Shown here: positions 1-11,624 of the stretch, one piece after another
How positions within the stretch are numbered: the first letter of the stretch is position 1
Layout: each line of letters starts with the position of its first letter
Assembly: GCF_001571045.1 (NCBI RefSeq)
Contig: NZ_BCSV01000006.1
Location: forward strand, 62,001 to 126,000
DNA from: Curtobacterium ammoniigenes NBRC 101786
GTDB lineage: Bacteria; Actinomycetota; Actinomycetes; Actinomycetales; Microbacteriaceae
Length of the DNA: 64,000 bases
Reading direction: 5' to 3'
Made by a program: the position numbers and the translations under genes
Notes under the pieces: model-generated
Told to the model about the DNA's origin: nothing
The model's database searches: none
The model's input: only the letters and a program-made list of their open reading frames with translations

Positions 1-1223
1 AGAAGCTGCAGGCTGAAGCGATCGTCGCCGAAGACGTCGAGGGTGTGACCTTCGCGGACCTCGGAATCGGTGCGAACATCAGCCGCGTTCTCGCTGAAAT
101 GGGCGCCTCGAGCCCGTTCCCGATCCAAGCCGCGACAATCCCCGACGTCCTTGCCGGCAAGGACGTGCTCGGTCGAGGCCGCACCGGATCCGGGAAGACG
201 ATCGCGTTCGGTGCACCGCTCGTCGAGAAGCTCATGGAGAACAGCGGCGGCAAGAACCGGCGCATGGGCCGCAACCCCCGCGCGCTGATCCTCGCTCCGA
301 CGCGTGAACTCGCGCTGCAGATCGACCGCACCGTCCAGCCGATCGCTCGCGCCGTCGGTCTCTTCACCACCCAGATCTACGGTGGCGTGCCGCAGGGCCG
401 GCAGGTCGGGGCGCTGCAGCGCGGCGTCGACATCGTCGTGGGGACTCCCGGTCGCATCGAGGACCTCATGGAGCAGGGTCGGCTCGACCTGAGCGAGGTC
501 GTCGTGACGGTCCTCGACGAGGCCGACCACATGTGCGACCTGGGCTTCCTCGAGCCCGTGCAGCGCATCCTCAAGGCCACGGCCGAGGTGACGCCGACCG
601 GTGCGCGTGCGCAGAAGCTGCTCTTCAGTGCCACGCTCGACACGCAGGTTGCTGCGCTCGTGGACGAGTTCCTCGTCGAGCCGGCGGTGCACGAGGTCCT
701 CGGTGAGGACCAGTCATCCTCGACCATCGACCACCGCGTGCTCGTCGTCGACCAGCGCGAGAAGGATCAGATTCTCGAGGAGCTCGTCGCAGGACCGGGC
801 AAGACGGTCGTGTTCGCGCGGACTCGCGCCTACGCCGAGCGGCTCGCCGACCAGTTCGAAGACGCCGGTATCCGCGCCACGTCGCTCCACGGCGACCTGA
901 ACCAGTCGCGGCGGACCCGGAACCTCTCGCTGCTCACCAGCGGACGGGTGAACGTCCTGGTTGCGACGGACGTGGCGGCTCGCGGCATCCACGTCGACGA
1001 CGTTTCGCTCGTCGTGCAGGCGGACGCGCCGGACGACTACAAGACGTACATGCACCGTTCTGGCCGCACCGGGCGTGCGGGCAAGGAAGGCACTGTCGTC
1101 ACGATCGTCCCCCGAAACCGTCGGCGGAAGATCGAAGGCATCCTCGACCGCGCGGAGATCGACGCGGACCTGGTGCCGGCTGCTCCCGGCGAGGATCTGA
1201 TCGGCGAGCTCGCCGCGCGCTGA
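1..1223 (+). CDS. DEAD/DEAH-box ATP-dependent RNA helicase (5' end outside window)
   Basis: RNA helicase of the DEAD-box superfamily 2 group, which unwinds structured RNA using ATP. Counting from the GTG at 45, the Q motif FPIQ lies at residues 25-28, Walker A GRTGSGKT at 45-52, PTREL at 85-89, TPGR at 134-137, LDEAD at 157-161 and SAT at 195-197. The C-terminal RecA-like domain ends with HRSGRTGRAG near 338-347. The frame stays open to the left edge of the window with helix-like, acidic residues, so the GTG at 45 is probably internal and the true start lies upstream. The protein seen is about 400 residues with a short C-terminal tail. The family is certain; which RNA it serves cannot be told. 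Confidence 0.93.
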   Translation, partial: KLQAEAIVAEDVEGVTFADLGIGANISRVLAEMGASSPFPIQAATIPDVLAGKDVLGRGRTGSGKTIAFGAPLVEKLMENSGGKNRRMGRNPRALILAPTRELALQIDRTVQPIARAVGLFTTQIYGGVPQGRQVGALQRGVDIVVGTPGRIEDLMEQGRLDLSEVVVTVLDEADHMCDLGFLEPVQRILKATAEVTPTGARAQKLLFSATLDTQVAALVDEFLVEPAVHEVLGEDQSSSTIDHRVLVVDQREKDQILEELVAGPGKTVVFARTRAYAERLADQFEDAGIRATSLHGDLNQSRRTRNLSLLTSGRVNVLVATDVAARGIHVDDVSLVVQADAPDDYKTYMHRSGRTGRAGKEGTVVTIVPRNRRRKIEGILDRAEIDADLVPAAPGEDLIGELAAR

Positions 1224-1253
1224 TTCGGCACTGCGCTGACTCTGCACTGCGCT

Positions 1254-1289
1254 GACGATGGGCGTCTCCTTCGGGAGGCGCCCATCGTC
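1254..1289. terminator. Hairpin terminator between convergent genes
   Basis: A 16-bp arm at 1254-1269 pairs with 1274-1289 (one G-T wobble) around a 4-nt loop. It sits between the helicase stop at 1223 and the stop of the opposing DinB-like gene at 1306, so it can serve both strands. Confidence 0.75.
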
Positions 1290-1305
1290 GTCCGTGCGTT
1301 CCGGG

Positions 1306-1812
1306 CTACGCGAAGAACAGCAACCCGCGGACGTAGCCCGCTTGACCGGCGTGCTGTACGTCGTCATCGAGGATGCTGATGATGCGCACGCCGCGCGTGA
1401 CGGGCGGGTCCCAGGAGTCGTCGACGACCTCGTCGAACTCGTCGGGCTCCAGCCCACGCACGTATTCGACCGTCCGTGCGGTCACTGCGCGCAGGTAGTC
1501 GAGCAGGAGGTCCGCCGAGGCACGGACCCGCCCCACCTCGTCCGACGACATCCCATACCCGAGCGCATCCGCCGGGAAGGGAAGGTCGAATCGCTCGTAC
1601 CAGCCGTCCGCAGTCCACAACTGCTCCGACCCCTGCAATGCCGCGATCTGGGCGTCCTGGCCCCGCGCGATGTGCCAGGCGAGCCACGCAAGCGTATTCG
1701 CTCCCGCGGCGGGTCGAGATGCGAGCTGGTCCTCGGAAAGTCCGCGCACGGCGCGTTCGACGGTTTCCGGGACACGGGAGAATGCTTCAACGAGCAGGTC
1801 CGATGGCGTCAT
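1306..1812 (-). CDS. DinB-like / DUF664 family protein
   Basis: A 168-residue protein of the DinB/YfiT-like four-helix superfamily; in actinobacteria many members are mycothiol-dependent transferases or of unknown role. The typical metal-binding histidines are visible: H47 in the AWHIARGQ segment and H154 in QHAGQAGYVRG. The start chosen is the ATG at 1812, which gives the usual family length. The frame runs further upstream only into arginine-rich, non-homologous sequence that overlaps sbcD. It is transcribed alone, divergently from sbcD and convergently to the helicase. The substrate is unknown. Confidence 0.8.
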   Translation of the reverse strand: MTPSDLLVEAFSRVPETVERAVRGLSEDQLASRPAAGANTLAWLAWHIARGQDAQIAALQGSEQLWTADGWYERFDLPFPADALGYGMSSDEVGRVRASADLLLDYLRAVTARTVEYVRGLEPDEFDEVVDDSWDPPVTRGVRIISILDDDVQHAGQAGYVRGLLFFA

Positions 1813-1903
1813 ACGGTCGACGGTACGCCTGGCGGTGTCCGAGGTCGCCGCTAGCGTTGCTGCCGATCGGGCCCCGCCGGAGCTCGGTCGGAAAGGACAA
1901 GCG

Positions 1904-3055
1904 GTGCGAATCCTGCACACTGGCGATTGGCACCTCGGCCGCACGCTCCTCGGTACGGACCTGCTCGAGCACCAGGCGGCGTTCCTCCGGTTCCTCACCG
2001 ATGTCGTCGACGAGCGCGCCGTCGATCTTGTGGTGGTCGCCGGCGATGTCTACGACCGTGCCATCCCGCCAGTGCCCGCGGTACGTCTCCTCTCTCATGC
2101 GCTGCATGAGCTGTCCCGCCGCGCCCAGGTCGTTGTTGTCCCGGGCAACCACGACTCGGCGGTGCGACTCGGCTTCGGGGCGGACCTGATGACCGGTCGC
2201 GTCCGGATCCTTGCCTCGGTCGACCGGCTCCACGAGCCGATCCTCCTCGCGGACGAACACGGCCCCGTCGCCGTGTACGGGATCCCGTTTCTCGCGCCGG
2301 ACATGGTGCGGCAGACGCTCGCACCGACCCCTGATACCCCGCTCGCGCGCTCGCACCAGGCGGTCGTCGGGGCTGCGGTCGACCGCATTCGATCCGATCT
2401 CGCCACCCGCGGGGTTGCCCGATCGGTGGTGATTGCGCATGCGTTCGTCGCTGGCGGCGCGCCCAGCGAGAGCGAGCAGGACATCCGGGTCGGTGGCGTG
2501 GACCGCGTCGCGGCCGCCACGTTCGCTGACTTCTCGTACGTGGCACTCGGCCACCTCCACGGTCCGCAGCAGGTCGGCGAGAGCGGCCGGATCCAGTACG
2601 CCGGCTCGCCGCTGGCCTTCTCCTTCGGCGAGCGGCACCAGCGGAAATCGGTGGCACTGGTCGATCTCGGACAGGCCGGCTCGGTCACGGTCGAACGGAT
2701 CGCCGCACCTGTGCCGCGGCGTCTCGTGGACATCACGACGACGATGGCGGAGCTTGAATCCGGCGAGCACGGCGGCCATGCGGACGCATGGGCGCGTGTG
2801 TTCGTGACCGATCCAGCTCATCCGGATCGGATGGTGGCCCGCGTGCGGGAGCGGCTCCCGCACGCGCTCGCCGTCGTCCACCAGCCAGCCGTGCGCCGAA
2901 AGGAAACACCCGTCGTGGTGCATCCGGGTGCGGATCCGGTCGACGTTGCCGCCGACTTCGTCCGATTCACGACCGGCGCTGCTGCGACGACCGACGAGCG
3001 GGGCCTCCTCCGCGAGGCATACGAGGCCGCACGGGCCATGGAGGTGGCGCGCTGA
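1904..3055 (+). CDS. sbcD: Exonuclease SbcCD, nuclease subunit SbcD
   Basis: Mre11-type Mn-dependent nuclease that works with SbcC to cleave DNA hairpins and blocked ends. It is 383 residues from the GTG at 1904, which follows a purine-rich ribosome site (GAAAGGA). Phosphoesterase motifs appear in order: GDWHLG (residues 7-12), GDVYDR (47-52), GNHDS (81-85), then a GHLHGP motif in the region of residues 220-226. The C-terminal part is the SbcD capping domain. The stop overlaps the ATG of sbcC (TGATG), so the two are translationally coupled. Confidence 0.95.
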   Translation: MRILHTGDWHLGRTLLGTDLLEHQAAFLRFLTDVVDERAVDLVVVAGDVYDRAIPPVPAVRLLSHALHELSRRAQVVVVPGNHDSAVRLGFGADLMTGRVRILASVDRLHEPILLADEHGPVAVYGIPFLAPDMVRQTLAPTPDTPLARSHQAVVGAAVDRIRSDLATRGVARSVVIAHAFVAGGAPSESEQDIRVGGVDRVAAATFADFSYVALGHLHGPQQVGESGRIQYAGSPLAFSFGERHQRKSVALVDLGQAGSVTVERIAAPVPRRLVDITTTMAELESGEHGGHADAWARVFVTDPAHPDRMVARVRERLPHALAVVHQPAVRRKETPVVVHPGADPVDVAADFVRFTTGAAATTDERGLLREAYEAARAMEVAR

Positions 3056-6000
3056 TGTATCTGCACACGCTGGATCTCCGCGCGATCGGCCCGTTCCCCG
3101 GCACCGTGCACATCGACTTCGCCGCGCTGGGGGCATCTGGAGTGTTTCTCCTGGACGGCCCGACCGGCGCCGGGAAATCGACGATCATCGACGCCATCGC
3201 ATTCGCGCTCTACGGGTCGTTGGCCGGCGAATCATCGAGCGTGGACCGGCTGCACAGTCAGCATGCGGATCCGGGCGTCGAGCCGTTCGTCGACCTCGTC
3301 TTCGAGACCGCTGCAGGGGTGCATCGTGTTCGGCGCACCCCCGCATACGCGCGCCCGAAGCGCGGAGGCGGAACTGTTCGCCAGCACCAGTCTGCGCAGC
3401 TGTGGCGGCTGGCAGCCCCGGACGATCAGGTCGGGGAGCCCATCTCCGACCGTGCCCAGGAAATCGGCGTCGAGATCCCTCGGATCATCGGATTGGACCG
3501 CGCGCAGTTCGTGCAGACCGTGATCCTGCCGCAGGGCGAGTTCGCGCGGTTCCTCCGATCATCCGGTGAAGACCGTCGCCGGCTGCTGCAGTCCCTGTTT
3601 GCGACCGACATCTACGAGGCAACGACAGAGGTACTCGTGCAGCGCCGACGGGATGCCGCCGGAGCTGTGCAGACCGCGGACGCCGCGGTCACTGACGCAC
3701 TGAGCCGCTTTCAGCAGGCAAGCGGCGTCGCAGACGCGGACATCGACACCGTTCCCAGAGTGGTCGACGAACTCGCAGCAGCAGCCGCAAACACCGCTCG
3801 CCACCTCGCGGCGGAGCGCGACCGCCTCGCCGAAGGGCGCCGCGTCGAACACGCGGCGGAACAGCGGCTCGCCGCCGTGCATCGTCGCGCCGAGTTGCTG
3901 GCGCGGTCCGCGACGCTCGACAACGCTGCTGCCGACGTCGCGAGCTCGCGCGCTCGGCTGCTCGCTGCCGAGCGGGCCTCGCGCGTGCTCGGAGTCATCG
4001 GCGGGCTCGAGGCCGCACGAGAACGGTTCAGCTCTCGTGAGCGCGACCATGATCGGGCATTGGAGGCGGCAGCGGCAGCCCTGCAGCGCGCTTCGTTCGT
4101 CCAGGTATCCGCGGCCCCGGGGCGTCGCGGCGATGACGTCGGCTCCGACGATGCGGTGTTCGCCGCTGGCCTTCCGGACGACGTCGAGCTCCTTGAGGAC
4201 CGAATCCGCGCGCTCCGCACGGCCGTCGCGGAAGCGGCGACGGTGATCGGTCGAGCGGCGGTGTTCACTGACCGACGGCTGCAACGGACGCGGACCGCCA
4301 CGGCCCTCCAGACCGAACGAGAATCGCTCGCGGCACTCGACGCCCGCATTGCGGCGCGGCCGGCCGAACGCGCCGCGTTGATCGAGGCGATTGGCGAAGC
4401 ATCGATCGGCGCCGCCGAACTGGATGACCTTCGACGCGAGCACGAGATCCTCGAGGCCGAGCGCACGGCGCACGAGACGCTTGCGGCGACTGAGCGCGAG
4501 CTTGCGGCGCTTGCCATCGACGTGTCCTCGGCGACGAGCGCGGCGCAAGCGGCCGTTCACCATGAGGCGGAACTGCGCGAGCGGCGTATCGCCGGACTCG
4601 CCGGTGAGCTCGGGGCGGAGCTCGTGGCCGGAACGGCCTGCCCGGTGTGCGGGTCGATCGAGCACCCGAACCTCGCACGACCGGCGGACGACCATCCGAC
4701 GCCCGACGACATCGACCGAGCCGCGGCCGCTCGCGCCGACGCAGAGATGTCGCTCCGTGACGTCGTCGGCACCCACGCGGCGTGCCGGGAGCGCCGCGAC
4801 GCGCTGCACGAGCAGCTTGCTGCGCGACCTCGCGACGTCCTCGACACCATGGCGCGCGACCTCGAACGCCGCCGCGCGCAGGCGCTCGACGCTGCCCAGC
4901 GCCTCCGGGACGCGCAGTTCGCGCTCGACGTCTTCGACGCGGAATCCGCAGAGCTCACCGACCGACGTTCGGTCAGCGCCAGCGCGATCGCCGCGGCAGT
5001 GGAGCGGCTGCAGTCGCTCGATGCGGCGATCGACGAAGACCGATCGCTGCAGGCCTCCGCAGCCGAGACGCTGCACGCACTCGGCGCCGACCCGGAGGCG
5101 GAGCTCGATGCGGCGCGCGACGTGCTGGCCGCCGACGCGGAGGCGCTGCAGCAGCTCGTGCAGAGCGCGGCGCAACTCCGCAGCGCACGCACCGATCTCG
5201 ATGAGCGCGGCGTCGAAGTCGCTCGGGCACTCGACACGGAGGACTTCTTGGACGCGGCGGCAGCGCGCCAGAGTGCCCTCGACCCGCCCGCAGCGAGCGC
5301 ACTTCGCGCCACGGTCGCAGCGCATGAACGTGAAGCGACGATCGTGGCCGCGGGGCTCGCCGAGCCGGCGATCGACGCTGCGGCCCACGATGCAATCGAC
5401 GACGCCGAGCTCAAGATCGTGCGCGCAAACGCGAACGACCTCGAGCAACTCGTTGCGACTCTCGCAGCGCAGGCGGCGACCGCGGCGGAACGAAGCACAC
5501 AAAGCGCCGCATGTGCGATCGCGCTCGCCGATGCGGTCCAGGCACGTGACGCGATCGCGGTGCGGACCCGCGCGGTGGTCCGCCTTGCGGATCTCGTCAG
5601 CGGTCAGCCAGGTGTCAATCCGAGCGGGATCACACTCGGCACCTTCGTGCTGATGCGCCGCTTTGCAGACGTGATCGCGGCGGCGAACGCTCGGCTCGTC
5701 ACCCTCTTCGGCGGCCGGTTCGCACTCGAGCCGTCGGATGAACGGGAACGCGGCAGCAAAGCGCGACGTACCGGACTCGCGCTCGCCGTCCGGGACCACC
5801 ACACCGACCGCACCCGCGACCCACGAAGCCTGTCCGGGGGCGAGACGTTCACCGTCTCGCTGTGCCTCGCGCTCGGTCTCGCCGATGTCGTGCAGGCAGA
5901 GGCCGGCGGCACCCGACTCGGAACGTTGTTCGTCGACGAGGGATTCGGGACACTGGATCCGGAGACGCTCGACGATGTCCTCGGGCAGCTCGCGCAACTC

Positions 6001-6123
6001 ACCGCAGACGGACGCCAGGTCGGCATCGTCAGTCACGTCGAGGAGCTGAAACAGCGAATTCCGGAGCGCATCTCCGTCAGGCGGTCGGCGACCGGAGGCT
6101 CGACGGTCACGACGACGGTCTGA
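3055..6123 (+). CDS. sbcC: Exonuclease SbcCD, ATPase subunit SbcC
   Basis: Rad50/SMC-like ATPase partner of SbcD. It has 1,022 residues. Walker A GPTGAGKS is at residues 35-42, followed by a long alanine- and arginine-rich coiled coil. The zinc hook CPVC lies near residues 529-532, in the middle of the coiled coil. The C-terminal lobe carries the ABC signature LSGGE (about 926-930) and the Walker B region FVDEGFGTLD (about 960-969). The start is the ATG at 3055 overlapping the sbcD stop. The frame is open for another 267 bp upstream, but that part overlaps sbcD and has no homology. Confidence 0.95.
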   Translation: MYLHTLDLRAIGPFPGTVHIDFAALGASGVFLLDGPTGAGKSTIIDAIAFALYGSLAGESSSVDRLHSQHADPGVEPFVDLVFETAAGVHRVRRTPAYARPKRGGGTVRQHQSAQLWRLAAPDDQVGEPISDRAQEIGVEIPRIIGLDRAQFVQTVILPQGEFARFLRSSGEDRRRLLQSLFATDIYEATTEVLVQRRRDAAGAVQTADAAVTDALSRFQQASGVADADIDTVPRVVDELAAAAANTARHLAAERDRLAEGRRVEHAAEQRLAAVHRRAELLARSATLDNAAADVASSRARLLAAERASRVLGVIGGLEAARERFSSRERDHDRALEAAAAALQRASFVQVSAAPGRRGDDVGSDDAVFAAGLPDDVELLEDRIRALRTAVAEAATVIGRAAVFTDRRLQRTRTATALQTERESLAALDARIAARPAERAALIEAIGEASIGAAELDDLRREHEILEAERTAHETLAATERELAALAIDVSSATSAAQAAVHHEAELRERRIAGLAGELGAELVAGTACPVCGSIEHPNLARPADDHPTPDDIDRAAAARADAEMSLRDVVGTHAACRERRDALHEQLAARPRDVLDTMARDLERRRAQALDAAQRLRDAQFALDVFDAESAELTDRRSVSASAIAAAVERLQSLDAAIDEDRSLQASAAETLHALGADPEAELDAARDVLAADAEALQQLVQSAAQLRSARTDLDERGVEVARALDTEDFLDAAAARQSALDPPAASALRATVAAHEREATIVAAGLAEPAIDAAAHDAIDDAELKIVRANANDLEQLVATLAAQAATAAERSTQSAACAIALADAVQARDAIAVRTRAVVRLADLVSGQPGVNPSGITLGTFVLMRRFADVIAAANARLVTLFGGRFALEPSDERERGSKARRTGLALAVRDHHTDRTRDPRSLSGGETFTVSLCLALGLADVVQAEAGGTRLGTLFVDEGFGTLDPETLDDVLGQLAQLTADGRQVGIVSHVEELKQRIPERISVRRSATGGSTVTTTV

Positions 6124-6147
6124 ATGGCGTGGCGCGACCGTTGGCGC

Positions 6148-7056
6148 TCAGTGCAGCGCCAAGACCGCGCTCGAGGCCACTGCGAGCGCAATGCCGGAAG
6201 CCTGGATCGTCGTCAGCCGTTCCCGGAGCGCTACGCACGCCAGGGCGATCGTGCCGATCGGATAGAGCGCATTGAGCACGCTCACGACCGGCAGCGTCGA
6301 CGGATCCCCGCTGGAGTGGAGCGCCGACTGGATGAACACGTTCGCGCTGGCATCGCACACGCCGCAGGCGACGACCACCAGCCAGAACCGCCATCCGAGA
6401 CGCGACCGGAGCGCTGCACTCGCAACGAAGGGTGCCCGTTGCCGACGTCGCTGGCGCCGACCCGTGCGACTGAGGGAGGCGACGGCCGCGAGTGACAGCA
6501 GCACCGCCTCCAGGATGCGCGCGACGACGAGGGGAGCGACACCGGCATCCGCGGGGGTTGCGTCGTACGCCAAGACCAGGCCGCCGAAGCCGCACCCGGC
6601 GATCACCGCGGCGAGGATCCCACGGACCGTGAGACGCGCGCCACTCCGGTCCGGAACCGCGGCGACGAGGACGACGGAGATGATCCCGGCGATGAGTGCT
6701 CCGATCGACAGCGGGGGCAGCGCGCTGCCGCGTGCCAGTCCGACGACGGCCGGGACGAGTGCCGAGAAGACCGCGGTGATCGGCGAGAGAACGCTCATCG
6801 GACCGACCGCGAGCGCCGCGTACAGCAGCAGGATCCCAATGCCGCCCGATACGCCGCCGATGAGGCCGAACACGACGGTCGCGGGTGAGAATCGGCCGCC
6901 GAACAGGGCCAGACCGACGATCAGCGGAAGGATCCCGATCGTCGCCGTCATGGCGGTCACAGCCACGGGGCGAAGCTGACGAGAAGCAACACCCCCGAGG
7001 AAATCGGCGAAGCCGTAGATGATCGCGCCGCAGAGACCGAGAACGACAGTGATCAC
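6148..7056 (-). CDS. EamA/DMT-family transporter
   Basis: A 302-residue membrane protein with about ten hydrophobic helices in two five-helix halves, the usual drug/metabolite transporter layout. It begins at a GTG (MITVVLGLCGAIIYGFADFL reads as the first helix). Substrates of this family range from amino acids to small metabolites and cannot be predicted here. The gene is convergent with sbcC (24 bp between stops) and divergent from the CPBP protease, sharing a 39-bp promoter gap. Confidence 0.85.
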   Translation of the reverse strand: MITVVLGLCGAIIYGFADFLGGVASRQLRPVAVTAMTATIGILPLIVGLALFGGRFSPATVVFGLIGGVSGGIGILLLYAALAVGPMSVLSPITAVFSALVPAVVGLARGSALPPLSIGALIAGIISVVLVAAVPDRSGARLTVRGILAAVIAGCGFGGLVLAYDATPADAGVAPLVVARILEAVLLSLAAVASLSRTGRRQRRRQRAPFVASAALRSRLGWRFWLVVVACGVCDASANVFIQSALHSSGDPSTLPVVSVLNALYPIGTIALACVALRERLTTIQASGIALAVASSAVLALH

Positions 7057-7095
7057 CGGTCAATCCTGCCCGCTCGGCTCGGTCACGGCGAGCGC

Positions 7096-8229
7096 ATGAC
7101 TCCGGCCGATACCCTTCCCCTCGTGAGCGTCGCCTACCACCGGCTGTTTCGCGTCCACCCGCGCTACCGCTGGTGGCGCCCGCTTGTCGCACTTGCGATC
7201 ATGCTCGGGTTCTGGTTGGCAACACAGATCGTCATCGCGGTGGTGCTGCTCCTCATCGAGTTCAGCATCGGCGGCGCGGATGCGGCGCGATCCTTCACGA
7301 CGCGGCTCGCGAAGGACCCGCTCGATCCGTCGCATCCCGCGGTGCTCGCTCTGACGCTCGTCTCACTCGCCGTTCTGCTGCCAGCGATGATGGTCGCGGT
7401 GCGCCTCGCGGGTCTTGGCCCGATCGGGCAGTTGTCGAGCGTCGCGTTCCGGATCCGATGGCGGTGGCTTGCCCGCTGTCTCCTTCCGCTTGCAGCGCTC
7501 GCGGTGCTCACCGTGGGGGTGCAAGCGGTCGGCATTCCGGGCGTCATGTCCGGATACTTCGTCGTTCGCCATGGAGCGTTCGTTCCGAACATGGCGGAGA
7601 TCGGCCACCCGACCGTGTCCGCGACGACGACGATCGTCGCGATCGTCATGGTCATCGTGCTCGTTCCCCTCCAAGCGGCAGCCGAGGAGTACATGTTCCG
7701 CGGCTTCGTGCAGCAGACCGTGGGGTCGTGGGTGCGGAACCCGATCGTCGCGTTCGTCGCGTCGACGGTCTGCTTCGGCGCGGCGCACGTGCCCAACGGC
7801 TACGACCCGATCGCAATTCTCGACGTCGCCTCGTTCGGATTCGTCGCGGCCCTCCTGACCTGGAGGACCGGGGGATTGGAGGCTGGAATCCTCGCCCACG
7901 CCTTGAACAACGTCGGCATCTTCGTCCTACAGGCGCCTGGCTGGTCGAAGATCAACCCGAATGATGGTCACGAGTCGGTGCTGCAACTGGGGATCACGGT
8001 CGTCACCCTGTTCGTCTACGCGTTCCTCGTCGAGATCAGCGCTCGCCGCGCCGGGCTGATCCGGCGTCGACCCGGACGTGAGGCGCCGCGCCTCCGGCAT
8101 CGGGCACCCTCGTGGGTCGCAGCCGGCGCCGATCCAGCCGATTGGGGACAGATCCAGCAGAACGATGCCGGCGGACCGCTGTCCACAGGCTCCATGGTCG
8201 AGCAGAGCGGTGTCGGCGGGGCTCTCTAG
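7096..8229 (+). CDS. CPBP-family intramembrane metalloprotease
   Basis: Membrane protease of the CAAX prenyl protease/bacteriocin-processing (Abi) family. It has 377 residues and seven or eight hydrophobic segments. The glutamate motif EEYMFRG is at about 197-203, a histidine in FGAAHVPNG near 231, and HALNNVG near 268, the expected catalytic pattern. The last 65 residues are hydrophilic and poorly conserved. The start is the ATG at 7096; an in-frame GTG at 7123 is an alternative. recQ starts 10 bp after the stop. Function in actinobacteria is mostly unknown. Confidence 0.85.
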   Translation: MTPADTLPLVSVAYHRLFRVHPRYRWWRPLVALAIMLGFWLATQIVIAVVLLLIEFSIGGADAARSFTTRLAKDPLDPSHPAVLALTLVSLAVLLPAMMVAVRLAGLGPIGQLSSVAFRIRWRWLARCLLPLAALAVLTVGVQAVGIPGVMSGYFVVRHGAFVPNMAEIGHPTVSATTTIVAIVMVIVLVPLQAAAEEYMFRGFVQQTVGSWVRNPIVAFVASTVCFGAAHVPNGYDPIAILDVASFGFVAALLTWRTGGLEAGILAHALNNVGIFVLQAPGWSKINPNDGHESVLQLGITVVTLFVYAFLVEISARRAGLIRRRPGREAPRLRHRAPSWVAAGADPADWGQIQQNDAGGPLSTGSMVEQSGVGGAL

Positions 8230-8239
8230 GCTGACACGC

Positions 8240-10102
<1,863 letters not shown>

Positions 10103-10120
<18 letters not shown>

Positions 10121-10166
10121 GGGCGCGCGCCCGCCGGCGACGCGTAGGTGCGCTGAGAGCGCACGC
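10103..10166. repeat. 28-bp imperfect tandem-type repeat spanning the recQ stop
   Basis: Copy 1 is 10103-10130 and copy 2 is 10139-10166, with three mismatches in 28 positions and a 36-bp period. Copy 1 contains the last codons and stop of recQ; copy 2 is non-coding. It looks like a local duplication of the gene end. Confidence 0.7.
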
Positions 10167-10235
10167 ACACGGCGGCGTAGCGTCGGTCGAGCGGCCGGGG
10201 AGGGCCGCTCATCGTCTTCGACAGGAGGATCGACT

Positions 10236-11102
10236 ATGCGCGTCGCCGTGCTAGGAACCGGTGCCATGGGAGCGGGCGTCGCCCGTTCACTCATTCGAGA
10301 GCACCACGACGTGACCGTCTGGAACCGAACAGAGGACCGCGCGCGTCCCCTTGCCGACGACGGCGCGCACGTGGCGTCGTCCGCCGCAGACGCTGTCGCG
10401 AACGCCGAAATCGTGGTGCTCACCCTGTTCGACACGGACGCCGTCGTCGACGTGCTCGACGCTGCGGCGGGCGATGCACCGGCAGACGCGATCTGGGTGC
10501 AGAGTTCCACGATCGGGCTGGAAGGCACGGAGACCGTCGTCGCGCTCGCCGACAAGTACGGCATCACCCTGATCGAGGCGATGATGCTCGGCACCAAGGC
10601 GCCGGCTGAGCAGGGCAAGCTGACGATGCTTGCAGCCGGGCCCGAGCACCTCATCGATCGAGTACGACCGGTCCTCGATGCGATGGGGTCGAAGACCGTT
10701 GTTGCGGGCCATACCGTTGGCAACGGCTCTGCGCTGAAGCTCGCCGCGAACGCCTGGATCGCGTCGATCACCGCCGCGACCGCACAGTCGCTCACGCTGA
10801 CGCGTGCGCTCGGGCTCGACCCGGGACTCTTTCTCGCCGCCATCGAGGGCACGGCATCCGACTCTCCCTATGCGCACGCCAAGGGAACGGCCATGATCGA
10901 CGACCAGTTCGCGCCGCAATTCGCATTGGATGGGCTCCGGAAAGACATCGGGCTCATGCTCGACGCGGCGACACCGGCGGGCGTCGGAACGACCCTGCTC
11001 GAAGCGCTCCGGGACACATACGCGGCCGCGAGTCGGGACGGTCACGGTGCGGACGACATCGCCGCCGTGGTGACGGCGTTCCGGCCGGAGCGCTCGAACT
11101 GA
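10236..11102 (+). CDS. NAD(P)-binding beta-hydroxyacid dehydrogenase family protein
   Basis: A 288-residue oxidoreductase of the 6-phosphogluconate / 3-hydroxyisobutyrate dehydrogenase family. The nucleotide-binding motif GTGAMG is at residues 7-12, followed by a strand ending VWNRT, where the arginine suggests NADP preference. The catalytic-type lysine is K168 in GSALKLAANAW. The start ATG at 10236 has a perfect AGGAGG at 10223-10228. The exact hydroxy acid (or imine) substrate is unknown. It is transcribed alone. Confidence 0.88.
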   Translation: MRVAVLGTGAMGAGVARSLIREHHDVTVWNRTEDRARPLADDGAHVASSAADAVANAEIVVLTLFDTDAVVDVLDAAAGDAPADAIWVQSSTIGLEGTETVVALADKYGITLIEAMMLGTKAPAEQGKLTMLAAGPEHLIDRVRPVLDAMGSKTVVAGHTVGNGSALKLAANAWIASITAATAQSLTLTRALGLDPGLFLAAIEGTASDSPYAHAKGTAMIDDQFAPQFALDGLRKDIGLMLDAATPAGVGTTLLEALRDTYAAASRDGHGADDIAAVVTAFRPERSN

Positions 11103-11138
11103 GACCAGCGGCTACCGTTCTGATGTGAGTGCCGTCCA

Positions 11139-11179
11139 GGCCAGCGGCGAACCGGATACCGACGCCCGGAGCGCTGGCC
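11139..11179. terminator. Hairpin after the dehydrogenase gene
   Basis: GGCCAGCG at 11139-11146 is the exact inverse of CGCTGGCC at 11172-11179, with a 25-nt loop. It lies between two convergent stops (11102 and 11201). There is no clear T-tract, so the role is inferred from position. Confidence 0.4.
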
Positions 11180-11200
11180 GTGCCTCCCTGACGCGCGCAG

Positions 11201-11443
11201 TCAGCGTCGCCGGAACCAGCGCCGGATGCGCGCCGCGACCCGACGGGTCCACTCGTCGTTGAGCGTGTTCGCGAGGTCGAACGCCTCCAGTGCCGGGTCG
11301 CTGCCGCGCCGGATGCGGTGGAGTGCGACCTCGGCTCGAGCGTACGAATCGAGTTCGCGCAGCGGCATCGACTCCTCCGGCGCACTGGGGTGCGCCTCCC
11401 CGTGGGAGGCTTTCGGGTCTCCTCGAACAGTTCGATCGCTCAC
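11201..11443 (-). CDS. Small conserved-looking hypothetical protein
   Basis: An 80-residue soluble, arginine-rich protein. The middle (LRELDSYARAEVALHRIRRG, then an acidic helix with LANTLNDEW) reads as two amphipathic helices, and the end is strongly basic (ARIRRWFRRR). No family is recognised and no membrane segment is seen. The reading frame has normal high-GC third positions and is flanked by terminator hairpins on both sides, which supports a real single gene. Function is unknown. Confidence 0.5.
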   Translation of the reverse strand: MSDRTVRGDPKASHGEAHPSAPEESMPLRELDSYARAEVALHRIRRGSDPALEAFDLANTLNDEWTRRVAARIRRWFRRR

Positions 11444-11496
11444 TGAATCATCCTGCGCCGCACCGAGGCCGAGTGCGAGTCAGTGGGAAAAGAACA

Positions 11497-11526
11497 GCAG
11501 CCCGGCGGATCAGGTCGCCGGGCTGC
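11497..11526 (-). terminator. Rho-independent terminator of the MarR gene at 11.6 kb
   Basis: An 11-bp perfect stem (11497-11507 with 11516-11526) and an 8-nt loop. On the minus strand it is followed by the T-rich run TGTTCTTTTCCC, so it should stop transcripts coming from the MarR gene. Confidence 0.8.
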
Positions 11527-11603
11527 CGCCTGCTCCCGCGAGCACCTCGACGGGAGGCCGGCAAGGTACCCGACCTGCGCCGACCCATTCATTGTGCACC
11601 AAT

Positions 11604-11624
11604 ATCGCTAGAAGGTCTAGCGAT
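11604..11624. promoter_or_regulatory. Perfect 9-bp inverted repeat overlapping the MarR stop codon
   Basis: ATCGCTAGA (11604-11612) and TCTAGCGAT (11616-11624) are exact inverses with a 3-nt spacer. The repeat shares the CTAGA word with the palindrome in front of the same gene. It could be a second binding site for the encoded regulator or part of the terminator; the sequence does not decide. Confidence 0.45.

Noticed and set aside
3559-6036. An 825-residue open frame opposite sbcC
   Set aside because: Arises from high-GC codon bias of sbcC; it has no domain and its composition is arginine-rich shadow sequence.
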